DNA from: Perkinsus chesapeaki
Lineage: Eukaryota; Perkinsozoa; Perkinsida; Perkinsidae
Reading direction: 5' to 3'
DNA: 64,000 bases
Assembly: GCA_013115145.1 (NCBI GenBank)
Contig: JAAPAO010000056.1
Coordinates: forward strand, 35,718-99,717
Shown here: piece by piece, positions 25,226 through 37,283 of the stretch
Position numbering within the stretch: the first letter of the stretch is position 1
Layout: each line of letters opens with the position of its first letter
Notes under the pieces: generated by a model
Databases searched by the model: none
Told to the model about the DNA's origin: nothing
What the model saw: the letters and a program-made list of their open reading frames with translations, nothing else
Position numbers and translations under genes: made by a program

Positions 25226-28200
25226 ATGGACCAACAGTCCTGCAAGACATGCCCCGGTGAGGATATCCCCGATGAGAACAGCGTACGGGTTAGGGTACCG
25301 GCAACAACAGTGAAGACTGAAAATACGTGGCGGAAACGGAAAAATTTCACGCCCATGCGGGTAGGTATTTCCAATCCCACTCTGGCGAATTATTCTCGTC
25401 AGAGAGAGCAACCGTCGAAGCGTGGCAGAACGAGTCCTCGCAACAAGAGCAGTGGTAGCTGCTCACGCAACATGTGTTTCATTACTCTCGTCATTCAGGC
25501 TCGCAATCGATCAGGAAATTCCTAGCACCGGTTTCGAAACCGAACAGCACCATAGGTGTAAGCCGCATTCTCAAGGGGTCACACGTCGATTCGATTTCGA
25601 TCAGACTGCCCCGAGCTCGCCGTCGATGGAGCTGGTGGAATTTCCGTGGACAGAATGCAGTGACAGTGCGGATGCCTCGGACTCCAAGAGCTCCGAGGAT
25701 CTCGCTATATCAGCTCTGGAAGTCCAGAAGTATGTTGCCAAGATATCTTACTGGGATGAGTGAGTTGAATTTATCAGGTTACGCAGGGAGTTACTCGACT
25801 GCCAATCCTTCAATGAGAGTTTGATGAGCGAGCGAGAAAGGTATCACAGAAATCTGGGTATGGTCCCATAGTGTAACCAATAGGCATATAAAGGAAGTCA
25901 AAGAGTTTAAGGATACCCTCAAGCGTGCAGCAGCTAACATGCGGGAAATCCTCAAACATATGTCACAGTAGCCACAGTGAATGTTCGAGTCCTCCTAGAT
26001 CACCAAGCTTGATGTCAGTACGATGCATTTGGAGAATAAGAAAGATCTGCAGCAGCAAGCTGAGCGTCTTGGGAAGCTCGTGCCATCAACGAGGAGGTGG
26101 GTGGTGCAACCCTCCGACTTGCCATCTCAGCCGCTGAGACCCAGCGTTCCACAGTCTGGCATTGCTCCTCGACGCTGCGGCCCGAAACTTTGCAGAGATT
26201 ATTATCGAGTGCTTCCCTCAGTGCTACTGGCCACCACTGGAAGGGAGGTACGGAAGAAAAAAGCATTCTGGACGCACACAAAAGGCTGCAGTCGTTCAAG
26301 GCCCAGCTCGACGAGGAGAAAGCTCAATATAGAAAGTTAGTCAGCTGTTGACTTCGTCCCACAGAGATGAAACTCCTAGGCTATTACGGATCCGTCGGGC
26401 CAGGGCAAATGCGGAGGGACAAGCCGGGCCGGAGTCTTCGACGTCTGTGTTCCAGGATGATGATACCAATACGAAGTTCCCTGGACCCTCGGATGTGAGT
26501 TACCACTCAACGAGATGTCGACAAAATCGATTGCGGTTGTTCTTGCCAAGAGTTGGTCTCCAGAAGATTTGGGATGTGCTGTTGAACCCAAAATGGAGAT
26601 GTTCTATACGCAATCGTAACGATGTAGATTTTTCGAGCCCTTGACTGCCCAGGCTGCGAGCGCTTCTTTCTTTGACGATCCACGGCTTCCCACTTTACCG
26701 ATTGACAATTGTATTTTGACATTCCCCTGAGGGGCTTGCAGGAGGTTTCTATATGCATTCAGCTGATGCCCGCGGATGAGGCTGAATACCAAATACACGA
26801 GGCAAAGGAGAATATCCAAATGATGGAAATGACACTGAAGAAAGTGAGCCAAGCCGTGTCCCACTGCGGTGGCATGTGGAAATCTCCGAGTAGACCGAGG
26901 CGGATCTGGTGGAGAGAGAAAATCGTCTGCATGCTGAGCGGACTCTCTTCAACAAGGAACTCAGAACTTGCAATTCCCACGAGCAGAGTGCATTCGGGAA
27001 TTACCCGTGCCTAGGGAAGAGCACAGATGGACTACTTCCCGGGAGGTATGTCGACGCCTGGGGGTCTTGGTCAGGGCAAATTGGTAGGTACCAGCTTATG
27101 ACCATGATTGGCAAGGGGGGCTTCTCGGAGGTGTTCAAAGCTTACGATTTGGAGACACACAGGTAGGGGGAAGCTCTTGGTGTTAAGTTGTATTATCCCT
27201 ACTATTGTCTCCGTGTGAAGGTGATTCTGCGCGTAGTCCTGTCAACCCAGGCAAACACATTGGGTATTTCTATCAGAATGACGCTCTTCTAAGAGGGGCA
27301 ACCGAATACTTTTTTGCCTCGCTGCGGTTGATTCTTTGTACTTTTATCGAGGCAACTTAGCAGACAAGGGTATAAATCACTTCTAAAACTTCAGCTCGCG
27401 CGAGCCGGCAAACGTCTTCTCGATTGTTCCCATTAATCCATTGCCCGCAGTTACGTCGCCGTGAAGATCCATCAGATCCGGCCTGACATGACTGAGATGG
27501 CTCGAGAAGCATACGTGAGACACACTTGGCGAGAGTGAGCACCGCGCTCCCTCTCGGCCTCGACTTCCATTCAGATACGGGATCCACAAGCGACTTAAGC
27601 ACCGGCGTATCATTCAGCTGTATGACTACTTCCCCATCGATTGTCATTCCTTCGGAACTGTGCTTGAGTGCGTATAGACTCGCTCAGGCTTAGTAAAGCT
27701 CTGCGGTTTCAGATTCTGTGAGGGAGTCGATCTTGACACTTACCTGAAGGCCCATGGTCCGATACCGGAGAAGGAAGCCCGAGGGATCATGGTCCAGGTC
27801 TTCAGCGGTCTCAAGTCAGCGAGGAGCCGACAGCCGGTGGCAGCCTTTGTGTGTAGATACATGAACAGTGGCGGCCATAAGATAATACATTACGACCTGA
27901 AGCCCGGGAATCTAATGTGGGTCACCTTCGGTTGTAGTTAAAGGTCCATACACCCTTACGAAATATGGATGGGAGTCCCATCATGGGACAAGTAGTACTG
28001 AGTGATAGGAAATAGATTCCAAATGGGAGAACTTCAAATGCATTGCCTCCTGGAAAATGAATTACCTGTTGACACTAGGCTACAGGTACCACGAGGGGAA
28101 CATCAAAATCACAGACTTTGGGTTATCGAAGCAAGTGGATCAACAGCAAAACCACGACACTGTCGAGCTCACATCTCTCGGCACAGGAACGTAGCGATGG

Positions 28201-28632
28201 ACCTTTACTGGCTTGGCGTCATCATCTAGATGATCAGTTATTGGTATCTTCCACCGGAGTGTTTCGACACGTCGGCTGCGAAGATCAGCAACAAGGTTGA
28301 TGTCTGGAGTTGTGGAGTTATCTTTTACGAGCTGCTCTTCGGTCGGAAGCCCTTCGGTGAGGTTCTAGAAGCTTCCGATTCAGAGTTGGTACTCAGGTCA
28401 TGGAATTAGCCAAGATCATCTCATCAGAGCCGGAACCATCAAGAACGCTCATGGAGTGGAATTCCCACAGAGCGGTCGGGTCTCTAAGGAAGCTAAGGTA
28501 GCTGTCAGCCGGCTGCTCACTGCGTTGAACGCCAATGTTCAGAGCTTCATCCAGCGACTGCTGATTTACGATCGACAGTTGCGGCCCGATGTAATTGAAG
28601 CTGCCAATGATCCTTATATTAGAAGAGTATAG
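25226..28632 (+). CDS. TLK: Tousled-like serine/threonine kinase
   Basis: Nuclear kinase family acting on the histone chaperone Asf1 in chromatin assembly. Resolved exons, all phase-consistent: 26365-26494, 26551-26615, 26653-26710, 26742-26843, 26894-27045, 27088-27162, 27451-27534, 27575-27667, 27713-27814, 27857-27916, 28086-28190, 28238-28356, 28397-28497, 28543-28632. Upstream exons include one ending at 25729, then 25778-25857 and 25898-about 25967; the 5' end is less certain. Coiled coil precedes the kinase, as in the family. Motifs: [10 protein letters not shown] (ATP loop), VAVKIH (lysine), HYDLKPGN (TLK-type catalytic loop), [38 protein letters not shown]. Start at ATG 25226, just after a tttcag that could be a trans-splice acceptor. 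Confidence 0.9.
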
Positions 28633-28781
28633 TGCAAGTATCATTTCTAATAATGTAGCAGGCGCGGCTTGCCTGACTGTTATTATATCTGCAGCAGCAG
28701 AAGCATGATGCAATGATCCTGCACACACTCGTCTTGCGTTCTAGGGAGTCCCTCAAAGCAGTTACATAGTTTTCTAGTAGA

Positions 28782-29613
28782 ATGCCAGCAACTGTAGTAC
28801 CAGCCACTAGTGTGCAGTCTGGAGACTCATCGAGCCTTTCCGGGAAAGAACAATCAGAGGGAACATCACAGCAGCGACGTGAGCAGGCAACGACCGAAGG
28901 TAGGGAACTATCGATAGGCGCTTCGAACCTTCTTGCAGGATCCTCGCCTGCAGTCGAGACAACACCAGTGTCAAGCCGGTCGGGGTTCATCGAGGGAACA
29001 ACACAGCTCGAAAGTGAGCACCGCGTTTGGTCCGCAAACAGTGTTATGGTAGGTTTATTCGAGGGGTGCTCTCCCGAGGCCAGGCTGTCCTTTGATAATC
29101 AACAAAAGTGTCTTGAGATTCTCGCCAAGGGGACCGGGTGCCCTTCAAAGTAAGCCCTTCTGGTCGAGCAATATGAAGCTCGGGTTTGTGCAAGCTCTCC
29201 TGTAGTGCGGCGATTTGCCGTGCCCTTGTTGCCGAGGTTGATGCGCATATTTGTCTAGATATTGGGGATCAGTGCGCGAGATCCTGGTGAAGAGCATCGA
29301 CGCAGCCGCATCCCGTCGAGATCAGAGTACCGACACCGGTGATGCTATCAAGCAACGCAAATGGATGTGTCGCTACTTGACATCCCTCCCCGTCCCACCG
29401 AACAATGGTCTGCAACGAGTGGCCGAGTGCTGCCTAGATGACGCGACTTGGAAAAATCTCGATAAGTGGACGTTCGCCGTATTGCGGTGCGTCAGCGCTA
29501 TGGTCATTCCTGAGGATCACAGCCAGACCGTCTCACCCAACACTAGCAGCCGAAAACGAAAGGTGGAGGACCGTGATGGCTCAGCAAAGACGCTCGTGTC
29601 TGCTGAAGATTAG
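28782..29613 (+). CDS. Hypothetical protein, two or three exons
   Basis: Begins 150 bp after the kinase stop on the same strand. Exon 1 runs from ATG 28782 to about 29150 and is Ser/Thr/Gly-rich in its first 80 residues, then becomes globular (SFDNQQKCLEILAKG). A donor gtaagc follows. The next exon starts near 29206; the final exon is about 29259-29613 and holds a helical segment and a basic tail (SSRKRKVEDRD) that could be a nuclear signal. Joining these two needs an intron of only 22 nt (29237-29258) or a close variant. No family recognised. Confidence 0.6.
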
Positions 29614-30311
29614 CCCCGAGAATAATTACAATACACTGTCACAGTATGTTATCACTTACGTCTCTGCGACTACGATAAACTTTGCAGCAGCAGGGAGCTT
29701 GTCAACTGTTGTGTTTAAAGTCTTACAGCTGAGGTATGCATTCTCGAAACACCCGCCAAATGCGAATCACGTACGACTAACTCCGCCTGCTTATCACTTG
29801 CACTTACGACACTCAAAACTTATGGCAAGACCATCGTGAGATATTCTTCCTATCACATCTCAAGACTCTTCCATACAGGAATGAATCGTTTTCATCCCCT
29901 GTCGAATCTGCCTAGTTCCTTTCATGCCGGATACTTTAACTTTTAGATGGTGGCATGCTTCAATAATATATTGTTCGCGCCCAATATCTTCATTTTGTTC
30001 CGTCAGTCATTGTCTAGTATCAGTATCATATATTAGCACTAATAGTGTTAGTATCATTGTTTTGGTACAGTTAACGTATATCAGAGATCAAGAGGAGTAA
30101 GTTGTTGCTGAGTTATAACATACTTAAAGCGAATATGACACCCTTTTGGAACTCAATTACGTTCGATGAGTATTAGCTGTAGGTTTTCCATCTTCGTAGA
30201 AAAGTGTACTCAACGCGACACACTGAAGGCTCCTTAACTCTAGCATTACATCACGCACCGTTCGTGAATTACGAACAACTAAATCGCGGCCAAACTTCAT
30301 CAAAAATCACA
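29614..30311. other. Spacer between convergent genes
   Basis: About 700 bp, AT-rich after 29.9 kb, lying between the 3' end of a plus-strand gene and the 3' end of a minus-strand gene. I see no gene and no clear terminator or polyadenylation motif. Confidence 0.5.
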
Positions 30312-31063
30312 TTATTGTCTGACATAAGAGAATGGGTTTGAATACATCGGCGGAGCATAGCCAGAAGCATCGTTAAAAACACCAGCGTGAGCAGGCATAT
30401 GCCACATGTGGCTGTTGTTGTAGTAATCTCCTGCATCATGCATGGCAAAGGGTAATAAGTATGGATCATAGTGGTCGATGAAACCGAATGGTTGAGGGAC
30501 CCATCTATTCGCGTCAACTTGGTGGGCTTGAGGAGGCGGAAGACCACGAGCATGTTGCTGCTGCTGCACGTCGCTGGGCTTCGTACCCAAGATACCTTCA
30601 GCAGAGTTGAGTAGAAGCATCCTAGACAGCTCCGATGACTCCTTGGGTGGTGGAGGGCAATCATGACAGTACATGCATTCACTTCCTCGTGTACACCCTT
30701 TACTGTAGTAGAAGGCACACGGTCGACACTGCTTGTCAGAGTGCCCTAGGGACCCGACCGACCGGGCAAGCGTCATAACCACCGAGTAGCCTCCTTCGAA
30801 GCACGAGGTCTCTGATGGGGCGCTCTGACTGGCCACTTTCCGTGGTGAAGCAGACAGTCTACGACTTCGCCGTGCTCTCGCTGTCTCGACACCACTTTCG
30901 CTGCAGGAATCATCGCCGGGAGAGGAATCTGCGAAAACAACGATTCCACGGTGAACGCGGACGAAATCCCACCTTTTTTCGGTGCGTCACAAGATTTGCT
31001 GCGTCGCACACTGGGTTTCTTTTCCAGATGTATAAAGGTGTTTCTTATTCCGTATTGGGGCAT
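30312..31063 (-). CDS. CCCH-type zinc finger protein (235 aa)
   Basis: Exons 30973-31063 and 30312-30928 are joined by a 44-nt intron (gtggga...tcgcag). One zinc finger fits C-x7-C-x5-C-x3-H (CAFYYSKGCTRGSECMYCH), preceded by GSLGHSDKQCRP, a layout seen in alveolate CCCH proteins. Such proteins usually bind RNA and control mRNA fate. The N-terminal ~70 residues are Ser/Arg-rich and disordered; the C-terminal half is rich in Pro, His, Tyr and Asn with a short Gln run. Start: ATG 31063. Targets cannot be inferred. Confidence 0.8.
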
Positions 31064-31206
31064 GAGGGTAACGGGCCTCAGCCCAAGTAGAAGGGGCCTG
31101 AAAGATACGGTAAATCAATACTCCCGAACAATGGAAGTCAAAAGTGCGCCTTCAAAAGCGCTCGCCCAAAACACAAAAATGAGGTATCAGAAACGACGTC
31201 AAAGAT

Positions 31207-32464
31207 TCATGCATTTAACCGCCACTCTATTAGTTCTGCAGTCTCTGGAAAGGACATCAGCGTAACACCTGTTAAGCGTTTCAATTGCGTTGCTTTGACT
31301 CTGGCGAACGCCCGTGCCTTTGGGTCACCAGATCGCGTCACGTCACAAGCTATGGCCTTTGCTGAGTTGTAGGTGTCCACACGGTAACCACAAAGGTTTT
31401 CGTTAGATCTCCAGCCGTCCAATTCGGGCGCAACACTAAACGATATCAGTTCGCTATATGGTTTCGCTGGAATCGCTAGGTTCACTCCCCATAAGTCACG
31501 GATTCCCACAACAGTCTGGAACTTCATCAAGGGGTCCGCCCACTCGGCAGTTTCAGAGCGTCTGTGCAGCACTGCGGCCAAGTCGGAATTGCCCTCCTCT
31601 TTGATTGTCTCACAGATCCCGACATATGCCCAAAGAGCCTCCTGTGCTTGCTGAGCTGTTGCTCGGAGGCTAGCGGCTCGAACAGTCTCGAGGCTTCCAG
31701 CGGGCAAAGGCAGGCCCCAGGCTACCGCTGCAGTCATCTGCAGCCATGGGGCGACGGCGCAGTCTCTCGGTAAAGGTGAACCACAACTGAGTGACAGTTG
31801 TACTTGTTGATAATCATCCACGCTGCCTTCTGAGATCAAAGCGCCCGCTTTATCCCTGAGGGCCTCTAGGAAGCCATTTGAGCAATGATACTGTCCTACA
31901 GCTGTAGCAAGCGACACCACATCGCGTGGCTCAAGTGCAGCGACCCATACCGAGAGCCGGGCCCAATGCTCGTCGGTTAGCTTGGCTTCTGGACCACAAG
32001 TCGCCAAGGCCAGTCTTATAACCGCGGTACCGACAGAGGCTTCCATGTACTCGAGTTCGTCAGTGATGATGCTCCAGAGCTCCTCGGCAAGGGTGCTGCC
32101 GATGGTGCGACCACAACGAGCGTAGCACAGTAGAAGGTCAGACAACTCTACATGAGAGAAACCCAACAGTCTCGGGTAGATTTTGTCCTCAAGCTTGCGC
32201 AGGATCCGGGGGTCATCATTGAGGTCTGTTCGACGCAGCACACTTGAGAGGAGGGACGCTAATTGGTGTGGTCTGTGGAAGCGGAGGAGTAACTGAAGGA
32301 GCATATAGCACTGAGTGGGAAGAGGCAATGACCTGGTCATCTCCAAGGACTGTAGCGCTGCCATCAATGCTGTCGGAGGCTGGCACGCGCTTTATGTACT
32401 CGGTAGTAGCTTTCCGATGGGGAGCTGCGGAGAGGTTTGGTGGTTTTATCCGGCGAAGAAACAT
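31207..32464 (-). CDS. Helical-repeat protein, possibly mitochondrial
   Basis: A long frame (31207-32292) encodes alpha-helical repeats rich in Leu and Ala (for example LLGFSHVELSDLLLCYARCG), reminiscent of the FAST-kinase-like/heptatricopeptide helical repeats of mitochondrial RNA factors, though I see no RAP domain. A first exon at 32333-32464, joined in phase 0 by a 40-nt intron (gtcatt...ttcag), adds an Arg/Lys-rich start (MFLRRIKPPNL) that looks like a mitochondrial targeting peptide, giving 405 aa. Without it the frame could start at ATG 32364. The intron model is preferred for the targeting peptide. Function assignment is tentative. Confidence 0.6.
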
Positions 32465-32604
32465 TGGAATGAGAACGGTGGCTGAAGGCTACCCGACACA
32501 GCCTGCACTTCAGGAACCCTCGATGTCCACAATAGTGGCTAAGGGCTTTTTAACAATGTTTACGCTGACCCAACAACTCTATGACCATTCGGATAAGGAA
32601 AACA

Positions 32605-33218
32605 CTATTCAAGCAGATCAATTGGGGCAGCATTATTGTCACACTCTTCCTCCGGCAAAGGTTCCCGGTTCGAATCTCCGCCACCGGCGTCCAAATCAAT
32701 ATCGCTCCAGTTGTCCCAGCAAGTCTCATCTCGATAAATTAAGAAGATCGCATAGAAGTATCTTTGCCAGAAATCATCTTCTTTTATCCTCGCCGGAACC
32801 AGACGATACCGCACTCGATTCACAGAGGGAACCTGTTTGATCATCTCCAAAGCTATATCGGTCGGCACCTGTTAAAGCAGAGAAATCCACTCGAAGTGTC
32901 AGAACTACCACCGACCTTAGCCGCGGCCTGTACGAGCTTGTCGCCTTGCATGTCTTCCGGGATTGCCGGGCACTTCTTGAGAAATGCCTGGTGGCCTTGT
33001 ACCTGATAGAGGGCTGGTCTGAACACTTTCTTCGCACGTATGCTTACAGCAGGATCCTGCGACTCGGTCAATTGCCGAATACGCCTCTCGGCTTCAGCAA
33101 AGTCTATCCGTGTGGTTATATGAACATCCCGTGTTTTATTAGGAGATAGCCTGAAGACCGTCGATGTGAGTCCTGTTGGGATAAGTGAATTTACAGTAGA
33201 GTGCCGCCGCGTGCCCAA
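32605..33218 (-). CDS. BSD-domain protein, 5' end uncertain
   Basis: Two exons are joined in phase 0 by a 47-nt intron (32869-32915, gtcggt...aacag): 32916-about 33218 and 32605-32868. The second encodes a BSD domain core (RYRLVPARIKEDDFWQRYFY), with the family's paired Phe-Trp and following Tyr-Phe. BSD domains occur in TFIIH p62, synapse-associated and BSDC1-like proteins. The upstream part has a charged helix (AEAERRIRQLTESQD). An acidic tail ends the protein. No in-frame ATG is visible in the first exon, so a further 5' exon probably exists. Confidence 0.65.
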
Positions 33219-36157
33219 ATGGGACTGACGAGAACTTTATCTTGCCACCGGCCTAGCGCGGTCTATTGGAAGCTATGTAACACCCCTTCATTTGTTAAAC
33301 TTTCCGTCTGTGGAAGCAAGTGGAGCACTGTACGCAAGCCCCATGGCGTATCACGAGGTTGAGTTGAGCTAACAGCATCAAATGCATATGTAAGCTTTAT
33401 CACAACAATCCCTAAAGCTGAGATGCAGTTCCACAAATTACGAGTTTAATCTGCTGCACACCGCCTACCTTTGCGACAATAGGCTTGATAAGCATCTACA
33501 GCGGCACTCTATAACACTACGCAGCAAAGGTAGGCCACTCTCATGTGTGTGCGTGACTACATGTGTGCGAGTACATCGGGGAGATCCTCGTACTTGAAAG
33601 GGTCGATGATTCCTTACAATTTCAGGCGGAGCAGGAGAGTTCGGCTAGACTGAGAATCCTGCTAAGTCCAGAGTAACCCAGTACCCGATCCCCACGCTCC
33701 CCGTAGCACCTCGAATCTTGCTGATCGGCAGTAGCCATAAGCGCCAGATCTCGCCATGGATATCCACCAGGATCACACCCGTCTGTATTGTCTCGAAGGG
33801 CCTTCTTCTCACGGGAAGACATTGACTTATGGTGCCCTTTCACCAGCTTTTTCAAGCTCTTCATTTAAAAACAAAACTGCACTGTGCAGATGCTCTACCG
33901 CAATTTGTCAAATTTCTCAAAATGCGAAGCTAACCGCGCGCGCCCGAAAAGTTTTCGGCGAAAACGCAACTCCGGTCCAAGGGAAGAGACAGAGGATTGG
34001 ATCAAGCTCATTAACGCCGGTTGACCCTCCCGTAGGTGAACCGCTTCCCTAGAGTAATATACGAGGGAGTAAAAACGGATAGACCTTCCGAAAAATGTAT
34101 AACTACGTCTATCTCGATTCGTGGAAATCGTTAGGCCAAAATAGCCCTGTTGGGAGTGAAGGCATTCCTTATCAATGCCCACTACCGTCGAGTCGGTTAT
34201 ACCTCCAATTCGATGGCGTAAACGAGATACCGATGAGGGTGAAGAGAAGGAAAAGGACAACACAGTCTCCAAAGTAACTCGTACGGCGCTATGTATCTGC
34301 GAGCCTGCTGGCCCCCAGATGCGAGGCTATGTCCGCTCAACCATGGACTACCTTCTCGGCGATTTCAGTGGGAGGAGTTCTAAAGGCCTCACCAAGTCTT
34401 ACATCGATGTGAGAGCATTTGCCGATCAAGTACCTCCGGTGGGTCGGAGGCCTCGCTGCTAAGTCTCGTTCATCATCGGCCAAACTCACTTTTAGGATAT
34501 CTACTACCCGGCAACCGTCCCGTCTCAAGCAGGATCGTTGCTGGCTTCGAATCTCGACGTCCTGTAGGGCCACTAGCCACTACCGACCTTCTGTACCCCT
34601 CAGATACTCCCGGAGCATCGAGAGCTTGCCTGGTGAGGACATCTACATACCGAGCTATCATGTCGACACACAGTCGTCTGTTGATAAGGATGCATCTCTA
34701 GCAGACATGAGTAGGCTTACTACACGCCATGGCGGGACTTAAGCGGCTCGTAGGCACCACGGCCAGCGGCCCGAGCACCTCACTATATAGCGTTACCACA
34801 ACCGACTACCTTTCCCATCATTCGACTTCCCAGAGCGTTAAGGGATCCTCTACAGCACCGACCTCCTCGGAAACCTCGCCCGGAGGGAATTCGAAGATAC
34901 CGGTTGGTCGTCTAAGCTGCTATACCGGTCACTTCGACTCCCGTTCAGAGCCCTCCTATCCCTAAAGGCGGCCTCGTTCTGACATCTGGTTTGGCATCGG
35001 CCGTATGTGCGTCTGCTCTGTACTCGATATCGGCATGGGCCAGACAGCGATCGGTCGCAGCAGCGGCCTCAGAAGGCCTCGCCGTAGGCATGACCGCAGG
35101 TCGGTCTTGATTTTTGGTTAGCGTCTCGCCTGGCATCATTGAACACTGCGGAACAGGATTGGAATTAGCTTGTCCTTCACTCAGGTGGCACCAAGGCTAT
35201 AGTTTCGTCGGTTTTCGGTCCAATCGCAGCTGAGATAGTATCAGTTGGCATCCACACAGCAGCCACCTGCAGCCGTCTTACTAAACTGGAGGACGCAGAA
35301 GGTAACTTTTATCGGCAAGGGAACGACTTCGTAAACCCGTCGAGTTTCCGCATTCGTTTGGATACGCAATTCTCTTCATGAAGTTGGAGTTCTCAGGTAT
35401 CTCACCAGCCTCCATCGATCTTCAGCGTCGACGAGCCATGGCCTCAGCGGTGGGAGGGGCGGTAGGGTCGAAGCTCCTCGTTGGCTACGTCAAAGGATAT
35501 TCCACAGATCGATCCGATCAAGAGAGAAAGTGAGACTTTCGGTAGTTCTTTAACGTTCTCAATGTCGCACCAGGATGCTTCTGGCCGCCGCTGGCCTCAC
35601 CGGCAGCGTTATCGGCAGCCTCGCTGCGAAGTGGATCGTCGACCTCCAGTTCGAGGCATCACACCACCAGAAGAAGCAGCATCGCGTTGACGCCTCGACG
35701 TAATTTTCGTCGTCTTGCATTTATCTATTTGTTGTTTTCAATCACATGCGTAACCATTGATGATAGCGATCGTGTGAACGTTTCTGTGTGGAATTAGTTG
35801 GCAAAAGTGTTGCTTTTATCAGTCACCAACAAATCGACATAGTCGTAACGCTATTGAAGGAAAAACATCGAGGAGGCTTCGTGAAAACTCCTGCAAGAAC
35901 GAGGTCGATATCTGAACGACTAGAGCTTCGGTCCCTCACGCACTTGAATGCATGCGTGATCTCGGGCGTTATCGATGCAAGACGGAAGGAGCATCTACTG
36001 TATGCCTGGCAATTGATGCACAACTGACGTGTGTTACGCCCATGCCACTGGAAAAACCCAACAGCAGGATCAAGGAGGAAATGATAATATATCTTCAAAG
36101 CCTCCCTGGCAACGGCGGTGGCATTGGAAGAGCACCCGGTCGGAATGGAAAACCTGA
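33219..36157. other. Unresolved interval with gene fragments
   Basis: No complete model could be built. A minus-strand ATG frame at 33622-33864 (80 aa, basic start MKSLKKLVKGHHKS) may be a small gene. Plus-strand stretches between 34.3 and 35.7 kb encode Gly/Ala-rich segments such as SAVGGAVGSKLLVGYVKG and LTGSVIGSLAAKWIVDL that resemble glycine-zipper membrane helices; they are probably exons of one plus-strand gene whose splicing I could not solve. Confidence 0.4.
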
Positions 36158-36530
36158 TCACGAAATAAGCCATTTGAACTGGTTGCTGGACTTGCCTCCA
36201 AAGCCTTTCCCAAAGACCATGCCTTTTCCGAAACCTTTACCGAAGGCATACGGGTGAGGTTGAATGTTCAACGGTGGCTCCGCGGATGGGTAGGTCACAT
36301 GACCGAACCCTAAAGAAAACAGATGTCCCCAAAAGTAGCCAGGCCGACTTACGTTCAGCTTCGGGAGTTCCATCGTAGTTCGGAGCGTGGACGATGCCGT
36401 CTTTGACAAGCTCGGTAAAATAGCTGAAAGAAAAATCGCTGAAGTGGAATATGAAAGCGGAACACCTTACAACCAGTCGTGACAATTGCAATCGCTATCT
36501 TCCGAGAGAGTGTCTGACAGAGTGGGGTAA
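36158..36530 (-). CDS. Small protein with Gly-Lys-Phe repeats
   Basis: The last exon (about 36158-36302) is joined to the one before it by a 44-nt intron with good sites (gtaagt...tttag). The reading is YFTELVKDGIVHAPNYDG, then a continuation through FGHVTYPSAEPPLNIQPH and a C-terminal repeat AFGKGFGKGMVFGKGFGGK. An upstream exon starting at an ATG near 36531 (MLTPLCQTLSRK) is likely but its junction phase is not resolved. It may be a small mitochondrial or cytoskeletal protein; I do not recognise the family. Confidence 0.5.
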
Positions 36531-37017
36531 GCATTTCAAGCGTATGATGGTTATCACGCAGGATTTATGAACTTGAAGGATATGCGAGCTTCGTCAACGT
36601 CTCGTAGACTGCGCGCAAGCATTTCGCAGCTTATGAGCGCCTCGTGATTCACCAATGCAGATAAAGAAGATTTTTTGACAGGTGGTGAAAGCTACATAAA
36701 GACGTGGGGTTGTTATGGAAGTAGCATCAACACTCTCCTGCGTGAATAGGAAGATAGGTGACCTACTCAATCTTGTTCTGTATGTGCTTCCGACCTGTAC
36801 AATGCTGTTTCCTGCCGAAAAAGCTGCTGTGAGCTAGGAAGATATCGCAGTACTCGCAATAGTACTTGGGCATAACGAAAAAATATTTCAACACGCTGAG
36901 CTGATTGATGTTGGCGGTTACTCGAGACGTTGTAGGCGGGCGCTATTTGAGAACGAATCCGAGGGGCAAGAGTCTTGTTGCACGACGCTAAGGGATGATC
37001 CTGCGGTGAGGGGACAG

Positions 37018-37090
37018 CGCCGACACAATTTGGTATCATAGATTATGATAACAAATTGTGTCGGCGAACTATGAACTATGATTCATAGTT
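37018..37090. repeat. Tandem long hairpins
   Basis: Perfect 15-bp arms CGCCGACACAATTTG (37018-37032) and complement (37052-37066) enclose a second stem TATCAT/ATGATA around a 5-nt loop, separated by one mismatch. Immediately after it come AACTATGA (37067-37074) and its complement (37083-37090) with an 8-nt loop. They sit between the 3' end of CFAP210 (37284) and the small gene at 36.5 kb. Confidence 0.85.
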
Positions 37091-37283
37091 TGAGCGCAAG
37101 ACAAAACGCAATCGATTGTGGGATGGGACGAGCTCAGAAATAAGCTGTGAAGCCGGAACAGACTGAGAAGGCAGAATTGCTAAGACACCGCTGTATTTTG
37201 GCAAGGGATAAGGCTAAACACAAAATCCAATTTCGTCACGACAAAAGATGTTATGTACTCATAATGAGCGCCATGGACAGCAA

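Noticed and set aside
32664-32690. GGTTCGAATC resembling a tRNA T arm
   Set aside because: Lies inside the BSD gene's last exon (antisense) and the flanking bases do not pair.
36158-36257. Plus-strand Pro/Lys repeat frame (PKPFPKTMPFPKPLPK)
   Set aside because: It is the complement of the Gly-Lys-Phe repeat in the spliced minus-strand gene.
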